Assembly (NCBI GenBank): GCA_033675265.1
Contig: JAUJYZ010000947.1
Span: 419,501-483,500 of the forward strand
Direction of reading: 5' to 3'
Length of the DNA stretch: 64,000 nt
From: Actinostola sp. cb2023
Taxonomy: Eukaryota > Cnidaria > Anthozoa > Actiniaria > Actinostolidae
Below are positions 23,501 through 32,700 of the stretch, piece after piece. The notes beneath the pieces were generated by a model. It made no database searches. It saw only the letters and a list, made by a program, of their open reading frames with translations, and had not been told where the DNA came from. The stretch's first letter is position 1, and each line of letters opens with the position of its first letter. The translations under genes and the position numbers were made by a program.

Positions 23501-26209
23501 ATGGTCACCAGTCAGTGGGGACATCATATAACACTGTCACCAACACTGTCACCAGTGGCAGTGGGGACATCATTCACACTGTATAGTCAGTGGGGACATC
23601 TGTCACCAGTGGCTAGTGGGGACATCATTTATATCAACACTGTCACCAGTGTCACCAGTGGCCAGTGGGGACATCATTTATATCAACACTGTCACCAGTG
23701 GCCAGTGGGGACATCATTTATATCAACACTGTCACCAGTGGCCAGTGGGGACATCATTTATATCAACACTGTCACCAGTGGCTAGTAGGGACATCATTTA
23801 TATCAACAACACCAGTGGGTCATCACACTGTCATCATCATTTTTATCTGTGACACTAGTGGGGACATCATCTGATGTCACCAGTGGCTAGTGGGGACATC
23901 ATTTATATCAACACTGTCACCAGTAGGGACACATCATTTATATCAACACTGTCAAACACTGTCATCAGTGGCTAGTGGGGACATCATTTATATCAACACT
24001 GTCACCAGTGGGACATCATTTATATCAAACACACCAGTCACCAGTGGCAGTGGCTAGGGACATCATTTATATCAAGTGGGGACATCACTGTCACCAGTGG
24101 CTAGTGGGGACATCATTTATATCAACACTGTCACCAGTGGCCAGTGGTAGTGGGGACATCATTTATATCAACACTGTCACCAGTGGCCAGTAGGGACATC
24201 ATTTATATCAACACTGTCACCAGTGGCCAGTAGGGACATCATTTATATCAACACTGTCATCAGTGTCATCAGATCGTGGGATCTGATGTTAGAACAGTAT
24301 GATTAAAAGATTAAAGATCAGTGGCAAGTGGGGTCATCATTTATATCAACACTATCATTTGGGGAATGAGAGCATACGTTAGCTAAAATCTGAGATTCTA
24401 AATTGACCTTCAAGTGTTTGGTTCGATAATTTGAGCACACACGGCCATGTGATATTCTCTATATACCAATGTTAACCAGCATCTTTTCTATTACCACCAG
24501 ATCCACCATATGGTGATGCTGAGTACTTTGCGGCATTCAGGTCCGTTGTCATACCAATTGCCAAGGAATTCCAACCAGATATAATACTAGTTTCAGCTGG
24601 TTTTGATGCTGCTGGTGGTCACTCCCCACAACTAGGTGGTTATAATGTCACTGCAGCCTGTAAGTATTCAATGTACAATCTCCTTGTAGTCAGTAATAGG
24701 CAGTAAAATATGTTATAGAAGTGTCATTGTGTCTGTTGTTGTTTTGTGGTGGGGTGGTTATAATGTCACTGCAGCCTGTAAGTATTCAATGTACAATCTC
24801 CTTGTAGTCAGTAATAGGCAGTAAAATATGTTATAGAAGATCAGTGTGTTTTTGTTGTGTCACTGCAGCCTGTAAGTGTCCTTGTAGTCAGTTGTGAAGT
24901 GTGGTTGTTGGTTATAATGTCACTGCAGCCTGTAAGTATTCAATGTACAATCTCCTTGTAGTCAGTAATAGGCAGTAAAATATGTTATAGAAGTGTCATT
25001 GTGTCTGTTGTTGTTTTGTGGTGGGGTGGTTATAATGTCACTGCAGCCTGTAAGTATTCAATGTACAATCTCCTTGTAGTCAGTAATAGGCAGTAAAATA
25101 TGTTATAGAAGTGTCATTGTGTCTGTTGTTGTTTTGTGGTGGGGTGGTTATAATGTCACTGCAGCCTGTAAGTATTCAATGTACAATCTCCTTGTAGTCA
25201 GTAATAGGCAGTAAAATATGTTATAGAAGTGTCATTGTGTCTGTTGTTGTTTTGTGGTGGGGTGGTTATAATGTCACTGCAGCCTGTAAGTATTCAATGT
25301 ACAATCTCCTTGTAGTCAGTAATAGGCAGTAAAATATGTTATAGAAGTGTCATTGTGTCTGTTGTTGTTTTGTGGTGGGGTGCAGGTAAGTATTAATGTC
25401 ACTGCATAATGCCTGCAGTAAGTATTCAATGTACAATCTCCTTGTAGTCAGTAATAGGCAGTAAAATATGTTATAGAAGTGTCATTGTGTCTGTTGTTGT
25501 TTTGTGTTAGGCTTTGCCCAGTTAACCAAGCAGTTAATGGAACTTGCTGATGGTCGACTTGTCATGAGTCTAGAGGGTGGCTACAGTTTACCTTCTCTCT
25601 GTGATTGTTCAGAAGCTTGCATCAGGGGACTTCTTTCACAAACAGTATGTTCAATGAATAATATATTGTATATTATGTTCAGCTTCTTTCTTGGCTTCTA
25701 TCTCAATCATATTGAAGTATTTATCTCTTCATAACTCATTGATCAAACATTTGTTTCATCTTGAAGCTTCCAGAAGTATCTGCAGAAAGTCTAAAGAGAC
25801 CACCTAACCTTAATGCAGTAGCTGTACTTGAGAAGACCATTGCTATACAGAGTAAGATGCTTTAACTTACATATAACAATGGTGGCAGCCTTTTTGATTT
25901 CCATAATACCTCTGTAACGATTTAAATCATTTTTGCAGGTCGGTACTGGAACTCAGTCAAAAGATCTGCCTCACTTATCAACCATTCCGTGATTGAGGCT
26001 CAAGCAAGAGAAAAAGAAGAATTAGATACTGTATCAGCATTAGCATCACTCTCAATGGGTGTTGTACAAGACAGAGATAAGTAAGTTTGCTAACTTAGTT
26101 TGTAATAGATCATTAACCCATTGATTTCATTCATGATTCTATAGCTAGCAAAGTGTTCTTTTTTGATAGAGCTGCAGATGTTCAAATGGAGATACAAGAT
26201 GAAAGCTGA
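2564..26209 (+). CDS. HDAC4: Class IIa histone deacetylase (HDAC4/5/7/9 type), 22 exons
   Basis: Nuclear/cytoplasmic shuttling co-repressor that binds MEF2 and 14-3-3. Exons: 2532-2609, 3067-3377, 4976-5126, 7446-7548, 8720-8808, 8930-9031, 9550-9632, 11647-12703, 12767-12936, 13383-13432, 13508-13566, 16294-16346, 17057-17164, 17236-17291, 17856-17943, 18319-18438, 18659-18716, 24501-24659, 25511-25644, 25767-25851, 25939-26080, 26170-26209. All phases agree; from ATG 2564 the product is 1,087 residues (human HDAC4 has 1,084). Order: MEF2-binding helix ([13 protein letters not shown], about 175-187), 14-3-3 sites at S235 (KTASEPN), S452 (RQTLSAP) and S643 (TRAVSLP), Gln-rich segment, catalytic domain from about 655 with H805/H806, zinc ligands D843, H845 and D937, class IIa KHQC/HPEH zinc motif, and C-terminal NES ([11 protein letters not shown]). 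Residue 979 is Tyr (LEGGYSL), not the vertebrate His. The true start may lie in an unseen upstream exon. Symbol stands for the invertebrate single-copy class. Confidence 0.93.
2705..2850. repeat. Foldback repeat beside the first recognised HDAC coding exon
   Basis: GTATAAAAGGAGCCTCTGCCCA on the left is matched imperfectly in reverse complement by GGGCGAAGTCCTTTTATAC on the right, about 146 bp overall. An open frame crosses the right arm from 2751 to a TGA at 2892-2894, ending in residues [18 protein letters not shown]. That tail looks protein-like but has no acceptor in front of it and shares DNA with the foldback, so I treat it as part of a repeat. Confidence 0.4.
4344..4748. mobile_element. 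TIR element of the GGGGGTACTC family in an HDAC intron
   Basis: About 405 bp. Inverted ends contain GGTACTCAGGGGTATCAGTG and its complement (CACTGATACCCCTGAGTACC). The interior is built from repeated GGACTTTTTTTGGGGTT and TTTTTGGGGGTTAAAAAG words, giving strong strand asymmetry (G/T-rich). Related G-rich elements occur at 18007-18262 and 43961-44447. Confidence 0.65.
5253..6360. mobile_element. 1.1-kb TIR element in an HDAC intron
   Basis: Bounded by inverted repeats TAAGGGTGGACTAACATATTT (left) and its complement at the right end (AAATATGTTAGTCCACCCTTA). No transposase-like ORF inside. The right flank is TTAA and the left GTAA, so it may be a mutated member of the TTAA-flanked elements. Confidence 0.6.
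6717..6812. repeat. Short TIR element, AAGCCGCAC family
   Basis: About 96 bp. TACTGTAAACACCAGCTGG on the left is complemented by CTGCTGGTATTCACAGTAT on the right. The internal word TAAGCCGCACC recurs in the larger element at 9695-10409. Confidence 0.5.
6872..7052. repeat. MITE-like inverted repeat
   Basis: Ends match in reverse complement: TTTTCGTATGAGTGGGAAA on the left and TTTCCCACTCATACGAAAA on the right, flanked by CATTAGAG and CTCTAATG. About 180 bp, no ORF. Confidence 0.6.
7085..7204. repeat. MITE-like inverted repeat
   Basis: CCACATCATAGAAAATA at the left and TATTTTCTATGATGTGG at the right define an element of about 120 bp, immediately after the 6872-7052 element in the same HDAC intron. 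Confidence 0.55.
7745..8165. mobile_element. TIR element, AGAGACCTTT...TTCGACTACGA ends
   Basis: About 420 bp between AGAGACCTTTCAATTCGAC and the inverted GTCGAATCTAAAGGTCTCT. Subterminal GACTACGAGTACGACTACG repeats are present at both ends in inverted orientation. No coding potential. Confidence 0.65.
9695..10409. mobile_element. TIR element with AAGCCGCAC subterminal repeats
   Basis: Left end TACTGTATTCAGCGGAGTAT, right end ATACGCCGGTGAATACGGTA (near reverse complement). CGCAGATAAGCCGCACCCC occurs near both ends. About 715 bp in the intron before the large Gln-rich HDAC exon. Its right terminus runs directly into the satellite at 10389-11070. Confidence 0.6.
10389..11070. repeat. 52-bp satellite derived from the end of a TIR element
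   Basis: About a dozen copies, spaced about 50-56 bp (the first interval is 37 bp), of TATACGCCGGTGAATACGGT followed by ATTCATATTTAGTATAGTATGGTGTGGTG. The first half of the unit is the terminal sequence of the element ending at 10409. The tail degenerates into GTGTG/GTATA simple repeat to about 11070. Confidence 0.8.
11246..11380. repeat. Foldback element with TTAGATGTTTTCTCGGG arms
   Basis: Left arm TTAGATGTTTTCTCGGGAAT, right arm the near complement (CCCGAGAAAACATCTAAT), with a second paired segment TATTTTACGAGTTGCG/CGAGTAAAATGTC inside. About 135 bp, no ORF. Confidence 0.55.
13050..13205. repeat. Foldback element in an HDAC intron
   Basis: ACGAAAGGGGGTTAGTGCTA near the left is paired with TAGTGCAAACCACCTTTCGT near the right, and CTGGAATAAGTCC with GGATTTATCCAG. 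Imperfect hairpin of about 150 bp. Confidence 0.45.
13700..15410. mobile_element. 1.7-kb TTAA-flanked foldback transposon
   Basis: Perfect TTAA on both sides (13696-13699 and 15411-15414). Terminal inverted repeats begin GGCCTTGCGCACAGAGTTGG and pair for about 30 bp. Inside, ATCGCGCATTTTTTTGCCAA-type words near 13970-14110 face inverted counterparts near 14860-14960, so much of the element folds back. No transposase seen. TTAA target duplication is known for piggyBac and Kolobok superfamilies; the assignment is open. Confidence 0.8.
15547..15605. repeat. Perfect 28-bp hairpin, 3-nt loop
   Basis: Arms 15547-15574 and 15578-15605 are exact reverse complements (left arm starts GAACTTGACAGGATAAATC) around a CTA loop. 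Potential cruciform or structured RNA in an HDAC intron. Confidence 0.85.
15735..15840. repeat. Long hairpin, ATGATATCGTAAATTATCAAG arms
   Basis: Arms of about 46 nt: 15735-15780 and 15795-15840 pair almost perfectly, including GGTCTGTGTTATCTGCC. Compact foldback element with no ORF. Confidence 0.75.
15865..16109. repeat. MITE with TTGTTATACCTCTCAA ends
   Basis: 245 bp bounded by TTGTTATACCTCTCAAATCAA and its near reverse complement ending 16109. No coding potential; one of four inverted-repeat elements packed into the intron between HDAC exons at 13566 and 16294. Confidence 0.65.
16400..16998. mobile_element. TTAA-flanked giant foldback element
   Basis: Perfect TTAA on both sides (16396-16399, 16999-17002). 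Two arms of roughly 240 bp, starting near CATGCAGTTTAAAACTATG, are nearly complete reverse complements around a short central loop at about 16650-16700. The right end carries about 50 extra bp. The element fills most of the intron and could make a long double-stranded stem in the HDAC pre-mRNA. Confidence 0.8.
18007..18262. mobile_element. Degenerate GGGGGTACTC-family element
   Basis: Starts CTAGGGGGTACTCATG and contains TTGGACTTTTTTGGAGTTACG and long G and T runs, like the element at 4344-4748. The right end is poorly preserved. Lies between two HDAC catalytic exons. Confidence 0.45.
18880..24256. repeat. 5.4-kb minisatellite, 40-bp unit, in an HDAC intron
   Basis: About 130 copies of a 40-bp unit (GTGGGGACATCATTTATATC plus AACACTGTCACCAGTGGYYA) with many truncated or joined units. 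No stop in any + frame of the consensus, so each frame yields long artificial ORFs with a 40-residue period ([12 protein letters not shown]...). A variable site (GGCCAGTG, GGTCAGTG, GGCTAGTG) is clustered by block: TCA dominates about 19,990-20,900, CCA about 21,000-21,500, CTA about 22,860-23,310. A stray unit lies at 24319-24355. Confidence 0.97.
24641..25500 (+). repeat. 118-bp tandem repeat containing an exon end and its splice donor
   Basis: Unit of 118 bp starting in the coding exon (TATAATGTCACTGCAGCCT, residues YNVTAAC) and running through the donor GTAAGT into intron. Copies of TATAATGTCACTG start at 24641, 24759, 24913, 25031, 25149 and 25267, with one partial copy near 24860 and a scrambled one near 25390. 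Copies are nearly identical. The real donor is at 24660; duplicate donors lie at 24778, 24872, 24932, 25050, 25168 and 25286. The real acceptor for the next exon is at 25509-25510. Confidence 0.95.
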
Positions 26210-28006
26210 GTGGCATAAAGTCATCAATACAAATATATATATCATATATATATATATATATGGATATATATATATGCCTAACCAAAACAATTCTGCAACT
26301 TTAAGATATATACATATCCTTTGTTTTCTAATAAAAAACAACAGAGAAACAAAAGACATATATATATCCAAAGTTGCAGAATTTTTTTGGTTAGGTATAT
26401 ATTCTAAAGTAATTGATGTAGATAGTATTATAAAGGGAGTTATTGCAGGCACATAGTAGCCCAGTATGTTAGATCAGACATTAAATATTGCTTATCATCG
26501 TCAGCAAGCAAGCTAACACACTTGGCTTTAATAAAGCTCAATCTAGCATGAAAAGTGAGATGGATTAAAACTAGAGTTATCAGGTTAGCCTCAACCCCGC
26601 AGTCTTGTGTTTGTGCTATATATTGGATTTATTTAGTTATCATATGTGTTCATTGCTACTACATGTAGCAACTTATACTCACCAAAAATGTGTGTGCTTT
26701 GTACAGGTTTCAAAGTGTTAACGACATATATTTAATGTTATCTTAAAAATTTATTGTAGTCAGTTATTCTTCTTTAGACTTTTGTATAAAAGTCAAAATG
26801 TCTGGGAGTTTTAAAACAACCTGAATCTTCATTTTGGATTGATGTAAAAAAAAAAGATTTCCATTTTAGTTTGACACAGCTGCTCATATTTTTCACTGCA
26901 GCTCATTATCTCATTCATCACTGTGATCAGTGTGTAACTGTCTGCATAAATTGCCTTATAATATACTCTTACTTTATCAGGCGAAAAAGCAAAGAACCTA
27001 AAAATGTGGATTAATTAATACCTATTATATTTTGACAATTCCAAGATTTCATAATGTAAACAATCACTAATTATTATTAATTAATCTAATTAATTAATTA
27101 ATTCTAAATTTGTGAAGTTGTGTGTAAGGAAACATTTTAGCATCAGTTGGGTTTGTAGAACATAGGTTGTGGTATGGGATTTGGTATGTACATGTATGTT
27201 GTTTATTAACCCAGACTTAAATTCTTAATGTATATAAATACTATATATATTCTCAATTAGCTGTTCTGTACATTGTATTGGTTTGAAGTGAACAGTTGTT
27301 GCAACTCATAATGGTATGTCCCAAACATGTATTCTTATGTATACACAACAAATGTAGCAAAAACATCAAAATATAATAGTAATAATTATTGTAATTAAGC
27401 TTAGCTGGCAAAATTTGATGATTCTCCTAGAGATGTAATTCCCCCAGGGTTGTAACTAATACAGTAATAAATGTAGAACATCAGTTATGTAGGGATATTT
27501 TAGCTGATAAATGCACAGGCAGCCCAAATATTTCTGCTGAGGATATTGTAGCAATGTGTCATACTGTGTAATACAATGAGCAATCCCACAAGTATCCCAC
27601 AGTAAGACCTCTCAGTACTAAAAGAAGTCAATCAGTAAAAGACATACTATTTTTGTGATGTATTTACAATAGCATCACAAGAAACAGTTGAGCTGTCTGT
27701 GCAAAACATTCATTGTAGTCTATGTACATCTATCCAATAACTCTCTTTCTCCAGCACCTGGCAATTCTCCCTGCAGGGGAGGGGTGAATCATAGATGTAC
27801 ACAGGCTCAAAAACAAATCAATTATTCACTGGAACTACATGTAAATTGTGTGTTTTCAATAGCAAGATAAGTTTGGTAATACCAGTAATAGTTTTGTTGG
27901 GAATTGCTTCAATGCTGTATTTCTTAAGGTCCATTTTACTTGTTTTACATGTTCTTACAGCTAAGACTTCTGGAAAATTAAAACCGATCAAAATAAAACA
28001 AATAAA
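26210..28006 (+). other. HDAC 3' untranslated region and downstream sequence
   Basis: No coding frame is supported. Candidate AATAAA signals lie at 26530-26535 (about 320 bp after the stop) and at 28001-28006; which is used cannot be told from sequence. A hairpin at about 26270-26401 (arms containing CCTAACCAAAA and CAATTCTGCAACTTT with their complements) would fall inside the 3' UTR. Confidence 0.5.
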
Positions 28007-28593
28007 GACTTATTGCTGCTAAGTGGATGCCATCTTGTTTGTAATTAGTACCAGATTGGAAAAAAAGCATAGCTTTATCTGTTACATCATAAAGTGTATT
28101 ATTATTAATATAAATCTAGACACTACAACAGCTGGCCATGGGGGTAGATATTCCTTTGTTCTGCCCCGTCATGGCTGCCGGCCGGCACATGATCATGAAA
28201 ACCCTCTATAAAGGTCCACAATAGTAAAACACACCCTTATGTGTGGTGTATATAACTATTGGTAAGATCTTCTTCAGATACATTAACCAGTAACATCAGT
28301 TACTAATTATTAGTAGTAACAACAAAATTTCCAGATATACATTCTTTTATTACCAAACAATATTCCTTTGCTATACTGTTCAACTTTCAAGGCTGTTCAA
28401 CTTTCAAGTACAGTAACAACAATGAAGGCTTTTTTTAGAAAGTACCCACAATACATACAACAATAGAAAATATAGCAATAATATTATTGTCTCCATTGTA
28501 GATAGATAGATGCCTTTATTTACACAGGGTAGCTCTATCAGTATTTGTAAGGGTGAGAAGCTAATATATCTCTGTGCAAGCATTGTAAACTAT

Positions 28594-28758
28594 ATACACC
28601 GATTCCGAACATGGCGACCAATTTGAATAACCATTGGTCCCGACTGACCAGCCTTTCATACAGGTGAGAATGCTTTTGTGTTTCCACATGAACACGAGGC
28701 CAGTCAGTCAAAGAACAATGGTTATTCAAATTGGTCGCCATGTTCGGAATCGGTGTAT
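28594..28758. repeat. MITE with perfect 43-bp arms containing AACATGGCGACC
   Basis: Arms 28594-28636 and 28716-28758 are exact reverse complements (left arm ATACACCGATTCCGAACATG...). Each arm carries AACATGGCGAC, close to the YY1-type core AANATGGCGNC. No ORF. Confidence 0.85.
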
Positions 28759-28921
28759 TGTGGCAGTGATGTTTGAACTAGTTTTTTGGTTTGAGTAATT
28801 TTCTGCCCCTCCCCCTCCAAAAACTTTGTATACAGTGTTTGTATATAGAACTAGCAGTTAAACTAATAGAGAGACTGTCAATCAACAAGTGTGTGTAGAA
28901 TGAAGATTGAAGCACTACATT

Positions 28922-29015
28922 AGGGTGTCGAATGGTCCCCGCAAAAAGACAGAGTCAGGCTCGCAAAAAATATGCCTTGTCTCACAAAGTCTCGCCTTGA
29001 GCATTTGACACCCCT
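28922..29015. repeat. Short member of the GAATGGTC element family
   Basis: AGGGTGTCGAATGGTC on the left, GCATTTGACACCCCTT on the right, about 94 bp, with TCTCGCC/GAGTC-like interior as in 1579-2271 and 48071-48303. From here to the DNAJB6 stop codon I see no gene. Confidence 0.5.
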
Positions 29016-29713
29016 TACATTTACTAACGTTTTGGAAGTCCTTCGGTTATATACAAGTGCAGTCTTAGAGTGTGGCTACTCTATTGTGTCAATCTCAAAG
29101 AGCATTTGAAACATACAAAAAAATCCACATGTTCAAACAAAATAAACTTAACAAAATAAACACAAATTGGCTGAAGTAACAATGAGTTAGTTTCTAAATT
29201 AATAAATATCTACAGTACTTGTTTATCAAGCTATTGAATGAATGAATGCTTATCAATAAGCCAACACTCATGTTGTACATTGATGGATCAAACTCATTGC
29301 CTCTTACTTGCCTAGATATGTGTAATGTCATTTCTAATTAACAAATCTAACAAAGTACCGGTACCCATCCATACACACTGGCAGCCCAACCTCATTAGTT
29401 GGCAATATAACAAGCCATAAATACACAGAAATTCATATTATTATTGTAATGCGCATCTGAAAATTTTAAGATTGATATTTGTGCAATATAAGTGAATAAA
29501 TTATTATTATTATCGATTCATAGTTGCTAAAATATGCATTCTTTGGAACATAAATATGAAATACACTTGTATGACATTGTGTTTGGTGCAGATGTTATTT
29601 TTCTTATGTGTTTACAAAAGGTACTACCGATGTACAACTGTATTTATGGCTACCGTAATATTGCCAGATAATGAGATTGGGCTACCTGTGGCTCATAGAG
29701 TTTAGGATTAATA

Positions 29714-32700
29714 TTATTCTGTTAACTGGAGTTGTCTCCCATCCACAATTCTTCTTTTTAATGTATCATTTTCATATTCCTCCACAGTTTCTTTTCCATT
29801 TTCAATGGTCCTATAATTCAGAAAACATATTACAGCTTTAGTCAAACACTGTTTTTGAAAATGTAATAATTCAAATAACTGATCAACGTACTTTGTTTTA
29901 GTGATTTTCTTGCCATTTACATATGTGGTGGAAGTAGATGTGGATTTGATATTTCCTGCATGATAAACAATATTATTATTAACACACATTAAAATGCTGT
30001 GTGTAAAACAGATTGTGCAATACTTACCAAACGTATTACCTCTCTCTCCACCACCACCAAAATGAGGAAATGAAGCAAAGCTGGAAAGCAGAGAAAAAAT
30101 AGTACTATTTTTAATACATTAATACAGTAATTATTATAATTGTATCTAGTAAATCTTGATCCACAATGCCACAGCGACCTCACATGATATAATTCAAAGT
30201 TTTGAAACAATTATTGCTCTAAACTACCAGTACTTCTGGTTATAGACAACTCTTCCAAGATCATTCCGACACAAATTGACACATATTCCTGTAACTTCAC
30301 AGTAAATACCGATCATTATAACAACCATAGAACTTTGCAAATAACTACCTGTCTGAAGCGAATGGATCTTCACCAAAACCACTACTAAATCCAAAACCCA
30401 TGCCACTAAACGGGTCCCCAAATGGATGTCCAAAGGGATCGTTCCGTCTTGTTCTATTGTTGGCACTGGTTTTTTTTCGTGAGAAAAGGCTGCTTCCAAA
30501 TCCTGACATATCATCTACAAACAAATCCATAACATATAATTATTATAATGATGATGATGATGATAAGTAATTACATAACATGCAATAAAAAATAACTGAA
30601 CTGTACTGAAAAGTTATATAATGTAGGACGGGGACGTAGGGCCTCGCGGTATTGCAGTATCCGTCAATGTTTTTTACGGTATTTTTTATTTCAAGATGCG
30701 GTCATTGATTGTTACCAACAATCTACCAGCAGCTTACTAACTGCATGATTGTTGATTGTTGGCCAACAACCTTATACCAACAGTCTTCCAACAACCTTAT
30801 ACCAACAGTCTTCCAACAACCTTATACCAACAGTCTTCCAACAGCCTTATACCAACAGCCTTCCAACAACCTTATACCAACAGTCTTCCAACAACCTTAT
30901 ACCAACAGCCTTGCCTTCCAAGCCTTCCAACAACCTTATACCAACACCAACAGTCTTCCAACAACCTTATACTAGCAGTCTTCCAACCAACAGTCTTCCA
31001 ACAACCCAACCTTATACCAACAGTCTTCCAACAACTTATACCAACAACCTACACCAACAGTCTTCCAACAACCCTACACCAACAGTCTTCCAACAACCCT
31101 ATACCAACAGTCTTCCAACAACCCTATACCAACAGTCTTCCAACAACCTTACCAACACCTTGTACCAACAGTCTTCCAACAACCCTATACCAACAGTCTT
31201 CCAACAACCCTATACCAAGTCTTCCAACAACCAGTCTTACCAACACAACAACCTACACCAGTCTTCCAACAACCTTATACCAACAGTCTTCCAACAACCT
31301 TATACCAACAGTCTTCCAACAACCTTATACCAACAGTCTTCCAACAACCCTACACCAACAGTCTTCCAACAACCTTATACCAACAGCCTTCCAACAACCT
31401 TATACCAACAGTCTTCCAACAACCTTATACCAACAGTCTTCCAACAACCTTATACCAACTACACCAACAGTCTTCCAACAACCTTATACCAACAGTCTTC
31501 CAACAACTTAACCCTACACCAACAGCCTTCCAACAAACCAACTCTTCCAACAACCTTATATACCAACAGTCTTCCAACACCCTACACCAACAGCCTTCTT
31601 CCAACAACCCTCCAACAACCTTATACCAACAGCCTTCCAACAACCAACCCTTCCAACACTTATACTAACAGTCTTCCAACAACCCTATACCAACAGTCTT
31701 CCAACAACCTTATACATGTACCAACAGTCTTCCAACACAACCTATACCAACAGTCTTCCAACAACCTTATACCAACACCTTACTTATACCAACAGTCTTC
31801 CAACAACCTTACACCAACAGTCTTCCAACAACCTTATACCAACAACCTTACCAACAGTCTTCCAACAACCCTTATACCAACAGTCTTCCAACAACCTTAT
31901 ACATGTACCAACAGTCTTCCAACAACCTTAACCAACTACTTCCACCAACCTTATACCAACAGTCTTCCAACAACCTTATACCAACAGCCTTCCAACTTAA
32001 CCTTCTTCCAACACCTTCCAACAAGTCTTCCAACAACAGTCTTCCAACAACCTTATACCAACAGTCTTCCAACAACCTTATACCAACAGTCTTCCAACAA
32101 CCTTATACCAACAGTCTTCCAACAACCTTATACCAACAGTCTTCCAACAACCTTATACCAACAGTCTTCCAACAACCTTATACCAACAGTCTTCCAACAA
32201 CCTTATACCAACAGTCTTCCAACAAACATACAACAGTCTTCCAACAACCTTTACCAACAGTCTTCCAACAACCTACACCAACAGTCTTCCAACAACCCTA
32301 TACCAACAGTCTTCCAACAACCTTATACCAACAGTCTTCCAACAACCTACACCAACAGTCTTCCAACAACCTTATACCAACAGTCTTCCAACAACCTTAT
32401 ACCAACAGTCTTCCAACAACCTTATACCAACAGTCTTCCAACAACCTTCTTACCAACAGTCTTCCAACAACCTTATACACAACAGTCTTCCAACAACCTT
32501 ATACCAACAGCCTTCCAACAACCTTATACCAACAGTCTTCCAACAACCCTACACCAACAGTCTTCCAACAACCTTATACCAACAGTCTTCCAACAACCTT
32601 ACCAACAGTCTTCCAACAACCCTATACAACAACAGTCTTATACCAACAGTCTTCCAACCTTATACCAACACCAACAACCTTATACCAACAGTCTTCCAAC

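Larger units (their letters stand above)
12767..26080 (+). other. HDAC catalytic-domain exons (13 exons) within the class IIa gene
   Basis: The Zn-dependent deacetylase fold is split over the 13 exons from 12767-12936 to 25939-26080. Landmarks by exon: class IIa structural zinc motif KHQCSCG...HPEH (12767-12936) and LPCGGMG (16294-16346); active-site PPGHHAE (17236-17291); FCYFNN (17856-17943); DIHHGNGTQ (18319-18438); [12 protein letters not shown] (18659-18716); [10 protein letters not shown] (24501-24659); LEGGYSL (25511-25644). The exon ending at 18716 and that starting at 24501 are separated by a 5.8-kb intron filled by a minisatellite. Confidence 0.9.

Noticed and set aside
18880..24256. 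Series of long overlapping + strand ORFs (up to 450 codons)
   Set aside because: All are translations of a 40-bp minisatellite with no stop in its consensus; no splice context or other coding signal, and they sit in an intron of a well-defined gene.
18880..24256. CRISPR-like array
   Set aside because: Units are contiguous 40-bp tandem copies without unique spacers, in a eukaryotic intron.
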